Source of the DNA: HGM12998 sp900756495
GTDB taxonomy: Bacteria; Bacillota; Clostridia; Oscillospirales; Oscillospiraceae
DNA: 64,000 bases
Reading direction: 5' to 3'
Assembly: GCA_958477305.1 (NCBI GenBank)
Contig: CAUEFI010000003.1
Location: 1-64,000 of the forward strand
Below the pieces are notes generated by a model. It was not told the DNA's origin, searched no databases, and saw only the letters and a list, made by a program, of their open reading frames with translations. Of the stretch, positions 16,179 to 24,921 are shown one piece after another; position 1 is the stretch's first letter, and each line of letters opens with the position of its first letter. A program made the translations under genes and the position numbers.

Positions 16179-18890
16179 ATGGCCACCGCACAGAAGAAAA
16201 CCACAGGTGGGAAGCGCACAGCCTCCGGGGGCGGGCGTTCAGCCTCCTCCCGAGCCTCAGGCAGCCGGGGGAAGAAGGGCAGTGCTCCGCGGCCTGTCCG
16301 GAGAGAGGTAGGAGCGGTCGTATGCCTGTTGCTGGCTGTCTTCGCAGCCCTGGGCTACTTTCACATAGACGGTATTTTTATTGAGTTTTACGTAGGCGTG
16401 GTAAAGGGGCTGATCGGATATGGCTTCTGGATTCTGCCGCCCATGCTGGTGGTGGCCGCTGTGGTGCTTGGCTTTCACCGGGGGCGGCCCGTACGCCTGC
16501 GGGTGTGGTGCGCGCTCCTGCTCCCAGTGATGGTGGGCGCCCTTTTCCATCTGTTTCTGGCCAGGGGCACTTATGTCTGGGAGCTTGCGTTGCTCAAACA
16601 GCTCTGGACGGAGGGGCGCGCGCTTCAGAGCGGAGGGGCGGGCAGCGGGCTGCTGGCCCTGGCCCTGGCGGCGGTGTTCAGCAAGGTGGGGGCCGGTCTG
16701 GTCTTTGTACTGGCCATTGCGGCGATGGCGCTGGCGGCCTTCCACATTACTCCGGCGGCCATTGTGGATCTGATCCGCAGCCGTCCCCCGCGTGCCGAGT
16801 ATGAGGAGGAGCCTCCCGAGCCGGAGCCCCGGCGTCAGAGAGGGCGGGAGCGGGCTGTGCCGCCGCCTGCCGCCGTGGGGGCGGTATCCAAAGAGAGCGC
16901 CGTCCGGCGCAGGGCGAATATTGATATTCCGGTGGACGACGGGCCACTGGCGGAGTGTGAGCCGGAACCTGTTCCGCTCCAAAAGAAGGAGAGCTTCTTT
17001 AACCGCAAGCCCCGGGTGCCCGCCCCCGATCAGGTGCTCACCGGAGGGACAGCCCCGGAGGCTGCCGAGGCGGCCTCCGAGATCCCGGTGCCGGACGCCG
17101 CCGAAGCTGTTTCGGCACCTCCGGATCCTGTCCAGGAAGCGGAGATGCCTGTTCCGTCGCCTGAGCCCCCCATACCTCCCATGCCCGAGATTGAGCGGGA
17201 GCCCGCCGTTCCTCCCACACCTTCCGCCAAGGCGCGGGCTGCTGAGACCGCCAGGGCGGCGGCTGAGGTCGCCCAGGATATTGAGAAAAAGCTGGGAGAG
17301 GGGCCGCCGGCCTATCAGTACCCGCCGGTCTCTCTTCTCCACGAGGGTGCCGGCGTCTCCGGGACGGACGTTGCAGGAGAGCTGAAAGCCAATCAGGCCC
17401 GCCTCTCCGATACCATTCGATCCTTCGGCATTGACGCTGCGATTGTCAACGTTACGCGGGGACCGTCGGTGACCCGGTACGAGGTAGAGTTGGATCAGGG
17501 CGTACGGCTTAACAAGCTTACCAACCTGTCCGATGATATCGCGCTGGCCCTGGGCGCCCAGGGGGTGCGCATCGCCCCGATTCCGGACAAGATTTCCATG
17601 GTGGGTATTGAGGTGCCCAACAAGCTGGTCTCTCCTGTGTACATCCACGAGGTTATCGACTCCCCGGAGTTCCGCAATCACCCCTCCAAGGTGGCCTTCG
17701 CTGTGGGCAAGGACATCGGCGGAAACTGTATTGTGGGCAATATCGCCAAGCTTCCCCACATGCTCATCGCCGGTACCACGGGCTCAGGCAAGTCGGTTTG
17801 CACCAACTCCCTCATTATCTCTCTGCTCTACAAGGCCACGCCTGAAGAGGTGCGCCTTATTATGGTAGACCCCAAGATGGTGGAGCTGGGTATCTACAAC
17901 GGGATCCCCCATCTGCTGATTCCGGTGGTGACCGACCCAAAGAAAGCCGCCGGGGCGCTCCAGTGGGCAGTGGTGGAGATGATGAAGCGCTATCGGGCTT
18001 TCTCCGAGGTGGGAGTCCGGGATTTGGCCTCCTACAATGCGATGGCGGCCCGTACCGAGGGCATGGAGAAGATGCCCCAGATTGTGGTGGTGATAGATGA
18101 GCTGGCCGACTTGATGCTGGTGGCCGCCAAGGAGGTGGAGGAGTCTATCTGCCGGGTGGCCCAGATGGGCCGCGCCAGCGGCATGCACCTGGTCATCGCC
18201 ACCCAGCGGCCCTCTGCGGATGTCATTACCGGCCTGATGAAGGCCAATATCCCCAGCCGAATTGCCTTTGCAGTGGCCTCCAGCCTGGAGTCCCGCATTA
18301 TTTTGGATACTACAGGCGCTGAAAAGCTGGTGGGCCGGGGCGATATGCTCTATTTCCCCCTGGGGACCGGAAAGCCGCAGCGGGTGCAGGGCTGCCTCAT
18401 CTCTGATGAAGAGGTGGCCGCCGTAGTGGGCTTCATCAAGGAAAACAGCGGCGGCGCCGAATACGACGATGCCATTATCCATGAAATTGAGCAGCACGCC
18501 GCTGAGAAGGAGAAGGGAAGCAAGGGCGTGGGCGGATCGGCGCCTGAAGACGTGGGGGATGCGTACGACGAGCTCCTGCCCTCGGCCATTGAGGTTGTGG
18601 TGGAAACCGGCATGGCCAGCGTCTCCATGCTACAGCGCCGCCTGAAGCTGGGCTATTCCCGGGCCGCCCGGCTGGTGGATCAGATGGAGGAGAAGGGAGT
18701 TGTAGGCCCCTTTGAGGGCTCCAAGCCCCGCCAGGTGCTCATTACCAAGGAACAGTGGCAGGAGATGCAGTTTAAGCAGGGGATGAACGAGCCCCCAGTG
18801 TCCGAGCCCGTCCCCGAGGAGTTTCCCTATGAAGGTGACGCCTTTGCACAGGAGCGGGACAAGCCGCCCTTTGATATGGGAGAGGGTTGA
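16179..18890 (+). CDS. ftsK: DNA translocase FtsK/SpoIIIE
   Basis: 903 residues. A basic Ser/Arg/Lys-rich N-terminus (1-45) precedes about four membrane helices (48-195). A long Pro/Glu/Ala-rich linker (200-370) follows, then the motor: Walker A AGTTGSGKS (about 528-536), Walker B IVVVIDELADLM (about 633-644), and the MGRASGMHLVIATQRP sensor. The C-terminal gamma winged helix (about 800-870, ETGMASVSMLQRRLKLGYSRA) reads chromosome-polarity sequences. It pumps DNA through the division or sporulation septum. Whether it is the vegetative or sporulation paralogue cannot be told from one copy. It is 30 bp downstream of uppP. Confidence 0.95.
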   Translation: MATAQKKTTGGKRTASGGGRSASSRASGSRGKKGSAPRPVRREVGAVVCLLLAVFAALGYFHIDGIFIEFYVGVVKGLIGYGFWILPPMLVVAAVVLGFHRGRPVRLRVWCALLLPVMVGALFHLFLARGTYVWELALLKQLWTEGRALQSGGAGSGLLALALAAVFSKVGAGLVFVLAIAAMALAAFHITPAAIVDLIRSRPPRAEYEEEPPEPEPRRQRGRERAVPPPAAVGAVSKESAVRRRANIDIPVDDGPLAECEPEPVPLQKKESFFNRKPRVPAPDQVLTGGTAPEAAEAASEIPVPDAAEAVSAPPDPVQEAEMPVPSPEPPIPPMPEIEREPAVPPTPSAKARAAETARAAAEVAQDIEKKLGEGPPAYQYPPVSLLHEGAGVSGTDVAGELKANQARLSDTIRSFGIDAAIVNVTRGPSVTRYEVELDQGVRLNKLTNLSDDIALALGAQGVRIAPIPDKISMVGIEVPNKLVSPVYIHEVIDSPEFRNHPSKVAFAVGKDIGGNCIVGNIAKLPHMLIAGTTGSGKSVCTNSLIISLLYKATPEEVRLIMVDPKMVELGIYNGIPHLLIPVVTDPKKAAGALQWAVVEMMKRYRAFSEVGVRDLASYNAMAARTEGMEKMPQIVVVIDELADLMLVAAKEVEESICRVAQMGRASGMHLVIATQRPSADVITGLMKANIPSRIAFAVASSLESRIILDTTGAEKLVGRGDMLYFPLGTGKPQRVQGCLISDEEVAAVVGFIKENSGGAEYDDAIIHEIEQHAAEKEKGSKGVGGSAPEDVGDAYDELLPSAIEVVVETGMASVSMLQRRLKLGYSRAARLVDQMEEKGVVGPFEGSKPRQVLITKEQWQEMQFKQGMNEPPVSEPVPEEFPYEGDAFAQERDKPPFDMGEG

Positions 18891-18891
18891 T

Positions 18892-19293
18892 ATGAGCAAA
18901 GTTCAGATTGTGACAGCAGGCGAGCGGGAGAGCGAGCAGATCCACAAGGGACTGCAGGCTTATAATCGGAAATATTTTTCGGACGCGGCGGATCTCTCCT
19001 TTGCCGCAAAGGACGAGGAGGGCAGGCTGCTGGGCGGCGTCGAGGCGTGGCGTGTGAGCGATTATGTCATGGTGGACGTGCTCTGGGTGGACGAGAGCCA
19101 GCGGGGAACCGGTGTAGGCCGGACGCTGCTGGAGCAGGTTGAGCGCACCGCGCGGGAGCATGGAGCGTGCCGCATCACCCTCAATACCTTCCGGTTTCAG
19201 GCGCCCGGCTTCTATGAAAAATTGGGCTATCATCAATTTGCCGAAATCCCCTGCGCCGACGGAAACCTGTGCTTCTTTCAGAAGGAGCTGTAG
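18892..19293 (+). CDS. GNAT-family N-acetyltransferase
   Basis: 133 residues from the ATG at 18892, one base after the ftsK stop, with GGGAGAGGG as RBS. The acetyl-CoA loop is ESQRGTGVGRTLLEQVE, followed by GACRITLNTFRFQAPGFYEKLGY, the usual C-terminal GNAT half. Its size and order match small single-domain acetyltransferases. Co-transcription with ftsK seems incidental. The acceptor substrate is unknown. Confidence 0.88.
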   Translation: MSKVQIVTAGERESEQIHKGLQAYNRKYFSDAADLSFAAKDEEGRLLGGVEAWRVSDYVMVDVLWVDESQRGTGVGRTLLEQVERTAREHGACRITLNTFRFQAPGFYEKLGYHQFAEIPCADGNLCFFQKEL

Positions 19294-19347
19294 GGAAAAC
19301 GGGCGGCGAACCGTTTTGGGGCCGTACAGGCGACGCTTAAAACTTAA

Positions 19348-19387
19348 AACATGGCCGGCAGAGCTCTGCAGCTCTGCCGGCCATGTT
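19348..19387. terminator. Perfect 18-bp hairpin after the GNAT gene
   Basis: AACATGGCCGGCAGAGCT pairs with its complement at 19370-19387 around a 4-base loop. The plus-strand side lacks a T-run; the minus-strand side continues TTAAGTTTTAAG. It closes the uppP-ftsK-GNAT group. Confidence 0.75.
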
Positions 19388-19579
19388 CGCTTCTTGGACA
19401 GATGTGATTGCGCAAATGTAAAAAAGCAGTACATATAACAGGGAAATGAATGGCTAATTCTTTGACCGCCAGGCAGTCAGGAGGCGGATCGGAGCTGGCA
19501 TCAAGTTTGCATATCACCAGACTGTGGTAGACAGCCCGTACGGAAAGGCCGGGACCAACCGCTGTAAGGAGGAAGAGCT

Positions 19580-19777
19580 ATGAAAAGAAAACTATATGCG
19601 GAAGAATTCGGACGGATTCCCTGCAAGAGCATTGGTGCACAGGGCAGACAGGGCAGGAAGAATAGACATCCGCTGTCTCCTGCGGATCGCATGCCGCCGG
19701 AAAACGTCGGCCAATGCCAGCGTGGACGGGAATGTGAGGTGCAGGAACAGGAAGCGCATGCGCCGGAGACGTCATAA
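19580..19777 (+). CDS. Weakly supported small open frame
   Basis: 65 residues starting ATGAAAAG, 8 bases after a good AAGGAGG site. The product is polar and Arg/Gln/Glu-rich with no recognised family, and reading in the neighbouring frame gives a similarly unfeatured Arg-rich product. It lies in a 440-bp stretch (19388-19831) that looks like decayed or intergenic sequence next to a MITE-like element. It may be a gene remnant. The RBS is the only real support. Confidence 0.25.
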   Translation: MKRKLYAEEFGRIPCKSIGAQGRQGRKNRHPLSPADRMPPENVGQCQRGRECEVQEQEAHAPETS

Positions 19778-19831
19778 GGGCGGCAGGAGCTGCAGAGCCG
19801 GCAGCGGAGAACGGCGGGGGCGGCGCGCTTA

Positions 19832-19993
19832 GGCCTTGTTTGAAAAAAGTCAACATGCCCGATCGGCAGGCCTTTTGACCGCTGGAGGGCGCAATTTTTC
19901 CTTGAAATCCGTCAGGATTCCGGCGAAAAAATTGCTTGCCAGCGGACCAAAATCCCTCGCCGCTGGGCACATCGCCAATTTTCAAACAAGCCC
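19832..19993. mobile_element. MITE-like hairpin element with terminal inverted repeats
   Basis: 162 bp bounded by 15-bp terminal inverted repeats, GGCCTTGTTTGAAAA on the left and the complement of GGGCTTGTTTGAAAA on the right (14 of 15 match), flanked on both sides by the dinucleotide TA. Inner arms also pair. TTTTGACCGCTGG (19873-19885) pairs with CCAGCGGACCAAAA (19939-19952), GCAATTTTT with AAAAAATTGC, and GAAATCC with GGATTC at the apex near 19912, exactly the midpoint. It contains no gene. TA flanks suggest mobilisation by an IS630/Tc1-type transposase in trans; that is inference. Confidence 0.72.
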
Positions 19994-20865
19994 TAAACTC
20001 CGCCGATCTCCATCAGTCTCAAATGTTCCAGGGAAAAGCCGTTCCCGTCGTAGACCACGTCGGCGGTGACGGTGGCAAAATACTGGAGGGTCTCCAGGCC
20101 CTGGAGGCAGAGGCCGGCGCCGAAGACGCCGGTAAAGAAGCCGTCCTCATAGCGGTAAAAGGTGCGGCCCGTAAAAGAGAGGGCATAGTCCGCCACCGGG
20201 TTGGGATCCTGGTCTCCAAGGCGGTAGGAGGCATCTTCGCCGGGAACAGAGGCGGTGGCTATGCCGGCGGCGGCGTCAAAGCGGTACTCCACAGCCGCTG
20301 AGAGGAGTGCGTCAATCTCGCGTTCAGTCAGACTGTGGTCCGTCCAGCCTCCATCGGGCTGAGGCTCATAGATATGCAGCTCATAGACCAGGCTGCTGGC
20401 CCCGTTGGCGAGCAGGTACTTGACGGCCAGTTCGCCGCTGCCGTCACCGTCAAAATCGTTCCACCACAACTCGGGCAGGGCGGGACTCTCCGCAGAGAGA
20501 TAGACTTGATCAAAGGGGGACAGGCCGGTGCCCTGGCCAATCAGTATGCCGCAGGGCGCACCGTCCATCTCTCCGCCGTAGCCGTACAGAGAGAGCTCCT
20601 GCTCGGGCAGGGAGGCGAGCAGATAGATTCCGCCGCTGCCTGCAGAGATGTCCTCCGGCTCAGAACAGGCGGAAGGCAGATCCGAGAAGGAGATGTCTTC
20701 CCACCACAGGGGGCCGGAATCCGGCTGCGGCGAGGGCATGGGAGAGACGGGGGCGGCCGGCGTCGACACGGCCGGAGGAGCAGGAGAGGCGCCCGCCGGC
20801 TGCTGTGGGCTGCAGGCCGAGAGTGGAAGAAGCAGAGCGGGGAGGAGCACGAATAATTTTTTCAC
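19993..20865 (-). CDS. Secreted lipoprotein of unknown function
   Basis: 290 residues from a GTG start (20865), behind GGAGGG. The N-terminus is a lipoprotein signal peptide, KKLFVLLPALLLPLSAC, with the cysteine at residue 18 as lipidation site. A Pro/Ala/Ser-rich spacer (20-55) and an extracellular domain with a DFDGDGSGELAVKY motif, reminiscent of FG-GAP/calcium-binding repeats, follow. No named family is recognised. It is last in the leftward operon, 3 bp after the MATE gene. Its TAG stop is formed by the TA flank plus the first G of the MITE-like element at 19832-19993, so the original C-terminus may have been different. Confidence 0.8.
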   Translation of the reverse strand: MKKLFVLLPALLLPLSACSPQQPAGASPAPPAVSTPAAPVSPMPSPQPDSGPLWWEDISFSDLPSACSEPEDISAGSGGIYLLASLPEQELSLYGYGGEMDGAPCGILIGQGTGLSPFDQVYLSAESPALPELWWNDFDGDGSGELAVKYLLANGASSLVYELHIYEPQPDGGWTDHSLTEREIDALLSAAVEYRFDAAAGIATASVPGEDASYRLGDQDPNPVADYALSFTGRTFYRYEDGFFTGVFGAGLCLQGLETLQYFATVTADVVYDGNGFSLEHLRLMEIGGV

Positions 20866-20868
20866 GCT

Positions 20869-22212
20869 CTAGCCCTCCAACGTAGAGATTGTGTCCCGCC
20901 GGATAACGCGGTAGAAGAGGAAGGATATCAGGCAGGAGACGGCCTCGGCGATCAAAAAGGAACTCCAGATTGCCCCTGGAAACGCCAGTCCGAGGATCAG
21001 AGCGGCCGGGAGGAGGATGGCGGCCTGCCGCAGCAGAGAGATGACCAGGCTCTGCATCGGGCAGCCCAGGGCCTGAAAGGCGGAGCAGAGGATGATGGAG
21101 ACTCCGGCAAAGACAAAAGAGAGAGAGACGGTACGCAGGGCTGGGATACCGTCCGTCAAGACGGCGGCGGGGGCGTCAAAGAGCTGCAGCAGAGGGCCGG
21201 GAATCAGAAGGAGCAGAAGGGTGCCGGCCGCCATGATGACCACGGCAATAACCAGTGCAAAGTGAATCAGGCCTTCGACCCGCCTCCGGCTGCCTGCGCC
21301 ATAGTTAAAGCTGACAACCGGAATGAGGCCGTTATTCAGACCATAGACCGGCATAAAAATAAAGGACTGGAGCTTGAAATAGGCGCCCAGAATAAAGACG
21401 CCGGTTTCAGAGGTCATAGCCAGAATTTTATTCATCCCCAGCGTCATAACGGTGGTGAGAGCCTGCATGGCGATAGCGGGCAGGCCGATGCGGTAGATTT
21501 CCCGGACGACCTCCATGCTCGGACGAAATCCGCGTACATGGAGGATCAAGACCTGATTTTTCCGAACCATGATGAGCCCCACAATCATTCCCGCAAACTG
21601 GCCGATGATGGTGGCGAGGGCGGCGCCGACTACCTCCAGCCTGGGAAACGGCCCGATCCCGAAAATCAGCATGGGATCCAAAATCAGATTGATGACGGCG
21701 CCCAGCCCCTGGATAATCATGGGGCCAACCGCGTTGCCGGTGGCCTGGAGCACCCGCTCGCCTGCAAACTGCCAGCACATGCCGAAAGACCCCACTGTGA
21801 CGATGGTCAGATAGTCCAGGCCATAGACGGCGGTAACAGGGTTGTCAGTAAAGAACCACATATAGCGGCGCAGCAGCGTAAGGCTGACGACGGAAAAAGC
21901 GGCCCAGGTTAGAAAATAGAGCAGATAGCCGTGCAGGGCCATGGCGTTGGCCTCTTCGGGACGCCCCTCACCCAGACGCCGGGACAGCAAACTGTTGACC
22001 CCGATTCCAGTGCCGACGCAGACGGCGATCATCAGCGTCTGCACCGGATAGACCAGAGACAGGGCCTCAAAGCCCGCGCCGCTGAGCTGAGCCACAAAGA
22101 TACTGTCTACCAGATTGTACAGGGCCTGAATGAGCATGGAGAGCATCATAGGCCAGGACATGTTCAGCAGCAGCCGGCGCACCGGCATGACCGCCATCTT
22201 ATTCTCTCTCAA
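20869..22212 (-). CDS. MATE-family multidrug/metabolite exporter
   Basis: 447 residues with 12 predicted membrane segments in two homologous halves. The start NMSWPMMLSMLIQALYNLVDSIFV and the GTGIGVNSLLSRRLGEG loop are typical of the bacterial MATE (DinF/NorM-like) family, and the repeat of this pattern begins near residue 235. It exports cationic drugs or metabolites in exchange for Na+ or H+. The start is TTG, 8 bases after GGAAGGTG. A terminator lies just upstream (22230-22263), so it may have its own promoter or rely on read-through from the GNAT/activase genes. Confidence 0.93.
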   Translation of the reverse strand: MRENKMAVMPVRRLLLNMSWPMMLSMLIQALYNLVDSIFVAQLSGAGFEALSLVYPVQTLMIAVCVGTGIGVNSLLSRRLGEGRPEEANAMALHGYLLYFLTWAAFSVVSLTLLRRYMWFFTDNPVTAVYGLDYLTIVTVGSFGMCWQFAGERVLQATGNAVGPMIIQGLGAVINLILDPMLIFGIGPFPRLEVVGAALATIIGQFAGMIVGLIMVRKNQVLILHVRGFRPSMEVVREIYRIGLPAIAMQALTTVMTLGMNKILAMTSETGVFILGAYFKLQSFIFMPVYGLNNGLIPVVSFNYGAGSRRRVEGLIHFALVIAVVIMAAGTLLLLLIPGPLLQLFDAPAAVLTDGIPALRTVSLSFVFAGVSIILCSAFQALGCPMQSLVISLLRQAAILLPAALILGLAFPGAIWSSFLIAEAVSCLISFLFYRVIRRDTISTLEG

Positions 22213-22229
22213 TTGCAGTTCACCTTCCG

Positions 22230-22263
22230 TAAAACAGCGGGTTTCCAGCTGGAAACCCGCTGT
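22230..22263 (-). terminator. Terminator of the activase-GNAT operon
   Basis: Fully palindromic 30-bp sequence (22234-22263), ACAGCGGGTTTCCAGC and its complement, followed on the minus strand by TTTT. It stands between the GNAT gene and the MATE gene. Confidence 0.85.
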
Positions 22264-22266
22264 CTG

Positions 22267-22830
22267 TTATCCAGTTCGTACATAGCGCAGATCCACGCAG
22301 GTGGTATCGGGGGGAAAGGGAATATCCTCATGGGTGCCGTCCCAGCGGAAGCCATGGCGCTCATAGAAGCGCCGGGCCCCCTCGTTCTCCCGCAGTACAA
22401 GCACATAGACGCTGGGAAAGCCGCTGTTCCTCAGGCGGCGGAGCATTTCCGCCATCAGAAGGGAGCCGTAGCCCTTGCCCGTCTCCTCCGGATGGGTATA
22501 AAAGGAGATGATCTCGCCCCAACCCTCATAGCCCTGGGTATGAAAAGTCAGCAGGCTGCTCTGCCGCGGGCTGGGCCCTGTCCGCGCAGGGCCATAATTA
22601 CCGCAGGCTACAGGAGTGTCGCCTCTGTAAAGCAAAAGACCATGACAATGACCGGTGACGAAATCCTCCCGAAAGAAGGGGACCCAGTGGGTGTCTGTGA
22701 TCTCGGCGGCCATATATTCGGCCGGCACCGCGTCCCGGTAGGTGGTCCGCCATCCCAGGGCGTGGATCAGAGACATAGCTGTAAAGTGTTCTTCCTTGCA
22801 AGCATCTACAAAGTGAAGCGCCTCGCTCAT
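22267..22830 (-). CDS. GNAT-family N-acetyltransferase
   Basis: 187 residues. The core acetyl-CoA motif is HPEETGKGYGSLLMAEMLRRL (about residues 117-137), followed by GFPSVYVLVLRENEGARRFYERHGFRWDG, a clear C-terminal GNAT half. Its start codon overlaps the stop of the activase-like gene before it by 4 bases (ATGA), indicating translational coupling. The acceptor is not predictable. It is the second GNAT gene in this operon. Confidence 0.9.
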   Translation of the reverse strand: MSEALHFVDACKEEHFTAMSLIHALGWRTTYRDAVPAEYMAAEITDTHWVPFFREDFVTGHCHGLLLYRGDTPVACGNYGPARTGPSPRQSSLLTFHTQGYEGWGEIISFYTHPEETGKGYGSLLMAEMLRRLRNSGFPSVYVLVLRENEGARRFYERHGFRWDGTHEDIPFPPDTTCVDLRYVRTG

Positions 22831-24155
22831 ACGGCTGCAGATTCCTCCCTGCCCGCCCCGGCAGGAGCCCGCCCGCCCTCGCCGCCCGCTCCCTGCTTGG
22901 CCAGGGCCCGGGCGTTGGCCAGCATCAGCTTGATGCGGTTTTCCTGGTTGATCTTGGTGGCTCCGGGGTCGTAGTCGATAGCCACAATGTTGGAGTAGGG
23001 GTAGTCGTCCTTCAGCTTACGGATCATACCCTTGCCCACGATGTGGTTGGGCAGGCAGCCGAAGGGCTGGGTGCAGACGATATTGGGGGTGCCTGAGTGA
23101 ATGAGCTCCAGCATTTCGGCGGTGAGAAGCCAGCCCTCGCCCATTTTGTTGCCCTCGCCCAGGTAGCCCTTGATGAGGCGGCGCAGATCCTCGAAGGTGC
23201 CGGGGGCCCGGAAGCCGCTGCGCTCCATGGCGGCAATCATGGCCCGCTGGCACTTCTCCACGTAGCCCTTGAGCAGCTGGCAGGCCTTTTTCTTGATCCA
23301 TTTTCCGCCGTAGATCCCCACATCCACCTCACGGTTATAGATCTTGAAAATGATAAAGTCGGTGAGACCGGGCACGACCGGCTCCGCGCCCTCGGAGAGG
23401 AGAAAGCTCTCCAGATTGTTGTTGCCCAGCGGGGAGTATTTGATGTAGATCTCGCCCACCACGCCCACTCGGACCTTGGGTTCGCCGGATACGGGGACGG
23501 CCCTGAAGGCGGCGGCAATCTTGTCGAAGTTGTTCACCATGCTCTTGTAGGAGAGGCCCTTGCCCTGGATCATCCCCTCCAAAAGGGAGGACTCGCACTG
23601 CTCAATGACGGCGTCGGTGTCGCCGGGGTTGACCTCGTAGGGCCGCACCTGGTTGGCAATCTGGACGATGAAGTCGCCGTACATGATGGCGAAAACCGCC
23701 TTGCGCAGCATGCCGAGGCCTAACTTGAAACCGGGATTGGGCTCCAGGCCGGAGAGATTCAGGGAAATAACAGGAATAAAGGAAAGCCCTGCCTTCTCCA
23801 GCGCCTTGCGCAGCAGGTGGATGTAGTTGGAGGCCCGGCAGCCGCCGCCCGTCTGGGTGATGAGGAGGGCCACCTTGTGCATATCATAGTTTCCGCTCTT
23901 CACCGCATCGATGAGTTGGCCGATGACCAGCAGGGCGGGATAGCAGGTGTCGTTGTGGACATATTTCAGGCCCTCGTCCACAATCCCCCGGTGGTTGGTG
24001 GTGAGCATCTCCATCTTGTAGCCCTCATTCTGGAGAATCCGGGCAATGAGATCGAAGTGTACTGGAAGCATGGTGGGAAAGAGGATGGTATACTCTTTCT
24101 TCATCTCCTCAGTAAAGAGGAGACGCCCGGTCTTATCATAAACTAACTCAGCCAT
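22827..24155 (-). CDS. Acyl-CoA dehydratase activase-related protein (C-terminal unit)
   Basis: 442 residues from the ATG at 24155, about 10 bases after AAAGGA; a longer in-frame version lacks an RBS and overlaps the upstream gene. It matches the C-terminal third (COG3581-like) of the ~1400-residue activase proteins of Clostridia, with YTILFPTMLPVHFDLIARIL, HNDTCYPALLVIGQ, TQTGGGCRASNYIHLLRKAL and CTQPFGCLPNHI. The conserved cysteines suggest Fe-S ligands. The N-terminal two thirds are encoded separately at 24911-27853, with a GNAT gene in between. The C-terminal ~25 residues (GAGGEGGRAPAGAGREESA) are a low-complexity tail. The partner dehydratase is not in the window. Confidence 0.82.
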   Translation of the reverse strand: MAELVYDKTGRLLFTEEMKKEYTILFPTMLPVHFDLIARILQNEGYKMEMLTTNHRGIVDEGLKYVHNDTCYPALLVIGQLIDAVKSGNYDMHKVALLITQTGGGCRASNYIHLLRKALEKAGLSFIPVISLNLSGLEPNPGFKLGLGMLRKAVFAIMYGDFIVQIANQVRPYEVNPGDTDAVIEQCESSLLEGMIQGKGLSYKSMVNNFDKIAAAFRAVPVSGEPKVRVGVVGEIYIKYSPLGNNNLESFLLSEGAEPVVPGLTDFIIFKIYNREVDVGIYGGKWIKKKACQLLKGYVEKCQRAMIAAMERSGFRAPGTFEDLRRLIKGYLGEGNKMGEGWLLTAEMLELIHSGTPNIVCTQPFGCLPNHIVGKGMIRKLKDDYPYSNIVAIDYDPGATKINQENRIKLMLANARALAKQGAGGEGGRAPAGAGREESAAV

Positions 24156-24159
24156 AGGT

Positions 24160-24921
24160 CTATGTTCCTTTCGTCTGCATACGCCGTGCATACAGGTATC
24201 CAAAGGCGGGGGAAAACCCGGCCCTCAGCGCCACATGCTGGGAGATGATATGGCTTTCCGCCGTGCTGTACAGAGGGACGATGCCGCGGCGCAGAAGCTC
24301 GTCCTTCAAAAGGGCGGTCAGATTGGCCCCCAGCCCCTGGCCCTGATAGGCAGGCAGAACACGGATTCCGATTTGCCAGAGGTGGGCGCCGTCCCGGCTG
24401 GCTCCGGCCATGGCGATGGGAGAGCCGGATTTATCCAGAGCGGCCACCGCCAGCATATCGGGAGCAAAAGGGTTGAACGCCAAGGCCTCGCTCCAGGTAT
24501 CCGCGTCCCTGAATTGCTCCAGGGCCTCCTGTTCATACCAGCATACCGGCCCCTGGGGGACGGCCTGGGCACAGGGGAGGACGGGCAGATAGAAATGCCG
24601 GGCGTCCCCTAATTCATAGCCAAAGGGAGCCAGGCCGGCCTCCAGCCGTCGAAAATTGCGGGGTAGAAAGAGCCACTCCGCCCGACAGGGCAGCAGATTT
24701 TCACGGATCCAGGACAGGAGGGAGGGGCGGCAGGAGGCGATCAGCTTGCCGTTCCATACGGCCAGCTCCAGAAAGGGCGTATCCGCGCAGTACATGCGCC
24801 GGCCCTTCCGGTCCTGCCACAGGACGGCCTCATTGTCCGGACTGTCCAGCAGGGCGGGATCACATCCCAAATCCAGCGCCAGCTGCGCACGGGCTGCGGC
24901 CCAAACCGCCTTACTGTCCAT
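24160..24921 (-). CDS. GNAT-family acetyltransferase
   Basis: 253 residues. The N-terminal half (1-125) is family-specific, and the C-terminal half contains the acetyl-CoA motif VLPAYQGQGLGANLTALLKDEL (about 188-209) and STAESHIISQHVALRAGF, as in the larger GNAT_acetyltr_2-type proteins. It overlaps the upstream activase gene by 11 bp and ends 4 bp before the next activase-related gene. It is thus translationally embedded between two halves of what is often one polypeptide. The substrate is unknown; a role in acylating a protein or CoA intermediate of the pathway is only a guess. Confidence 0.85.
   Translation of the reverse strand: MDSKAVWAAARAQLALDLGCDPALLDSPDNEAVLWQDRKGRRMYCADTPFLELAVWNGKLIASCRPSLLSWIRENLLPCRAEWLFLPRNFRRLEAGLAPFGYELGDARHFYLPVLPCAQAVPQGPVCWYEQEALEQFRDADTWSEALAFNPFAPDMLAVAALDKSGSPIAMAGASRDGAHLWQIGIRVLPAYQGQGLGANLTALLKDELLRRGIVPLYSTAESHIISQHVALRAGFSPAFGYLYARRMQTKGT

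Noticed and set aside
16257..17759. Arg/Gly-rich antisense frame of 500 codons opposite ftsK
   Set aside because: Reflects the Pro/Glu-rich linker of FtsK read backwards; no gene signals.
19578..19985. Leftward open frame of 135 codons running through the MITE-like element
   Set aside because: Most of its product is the translated element itself, which has inverted-repeat structure and no RBS at the proper place.
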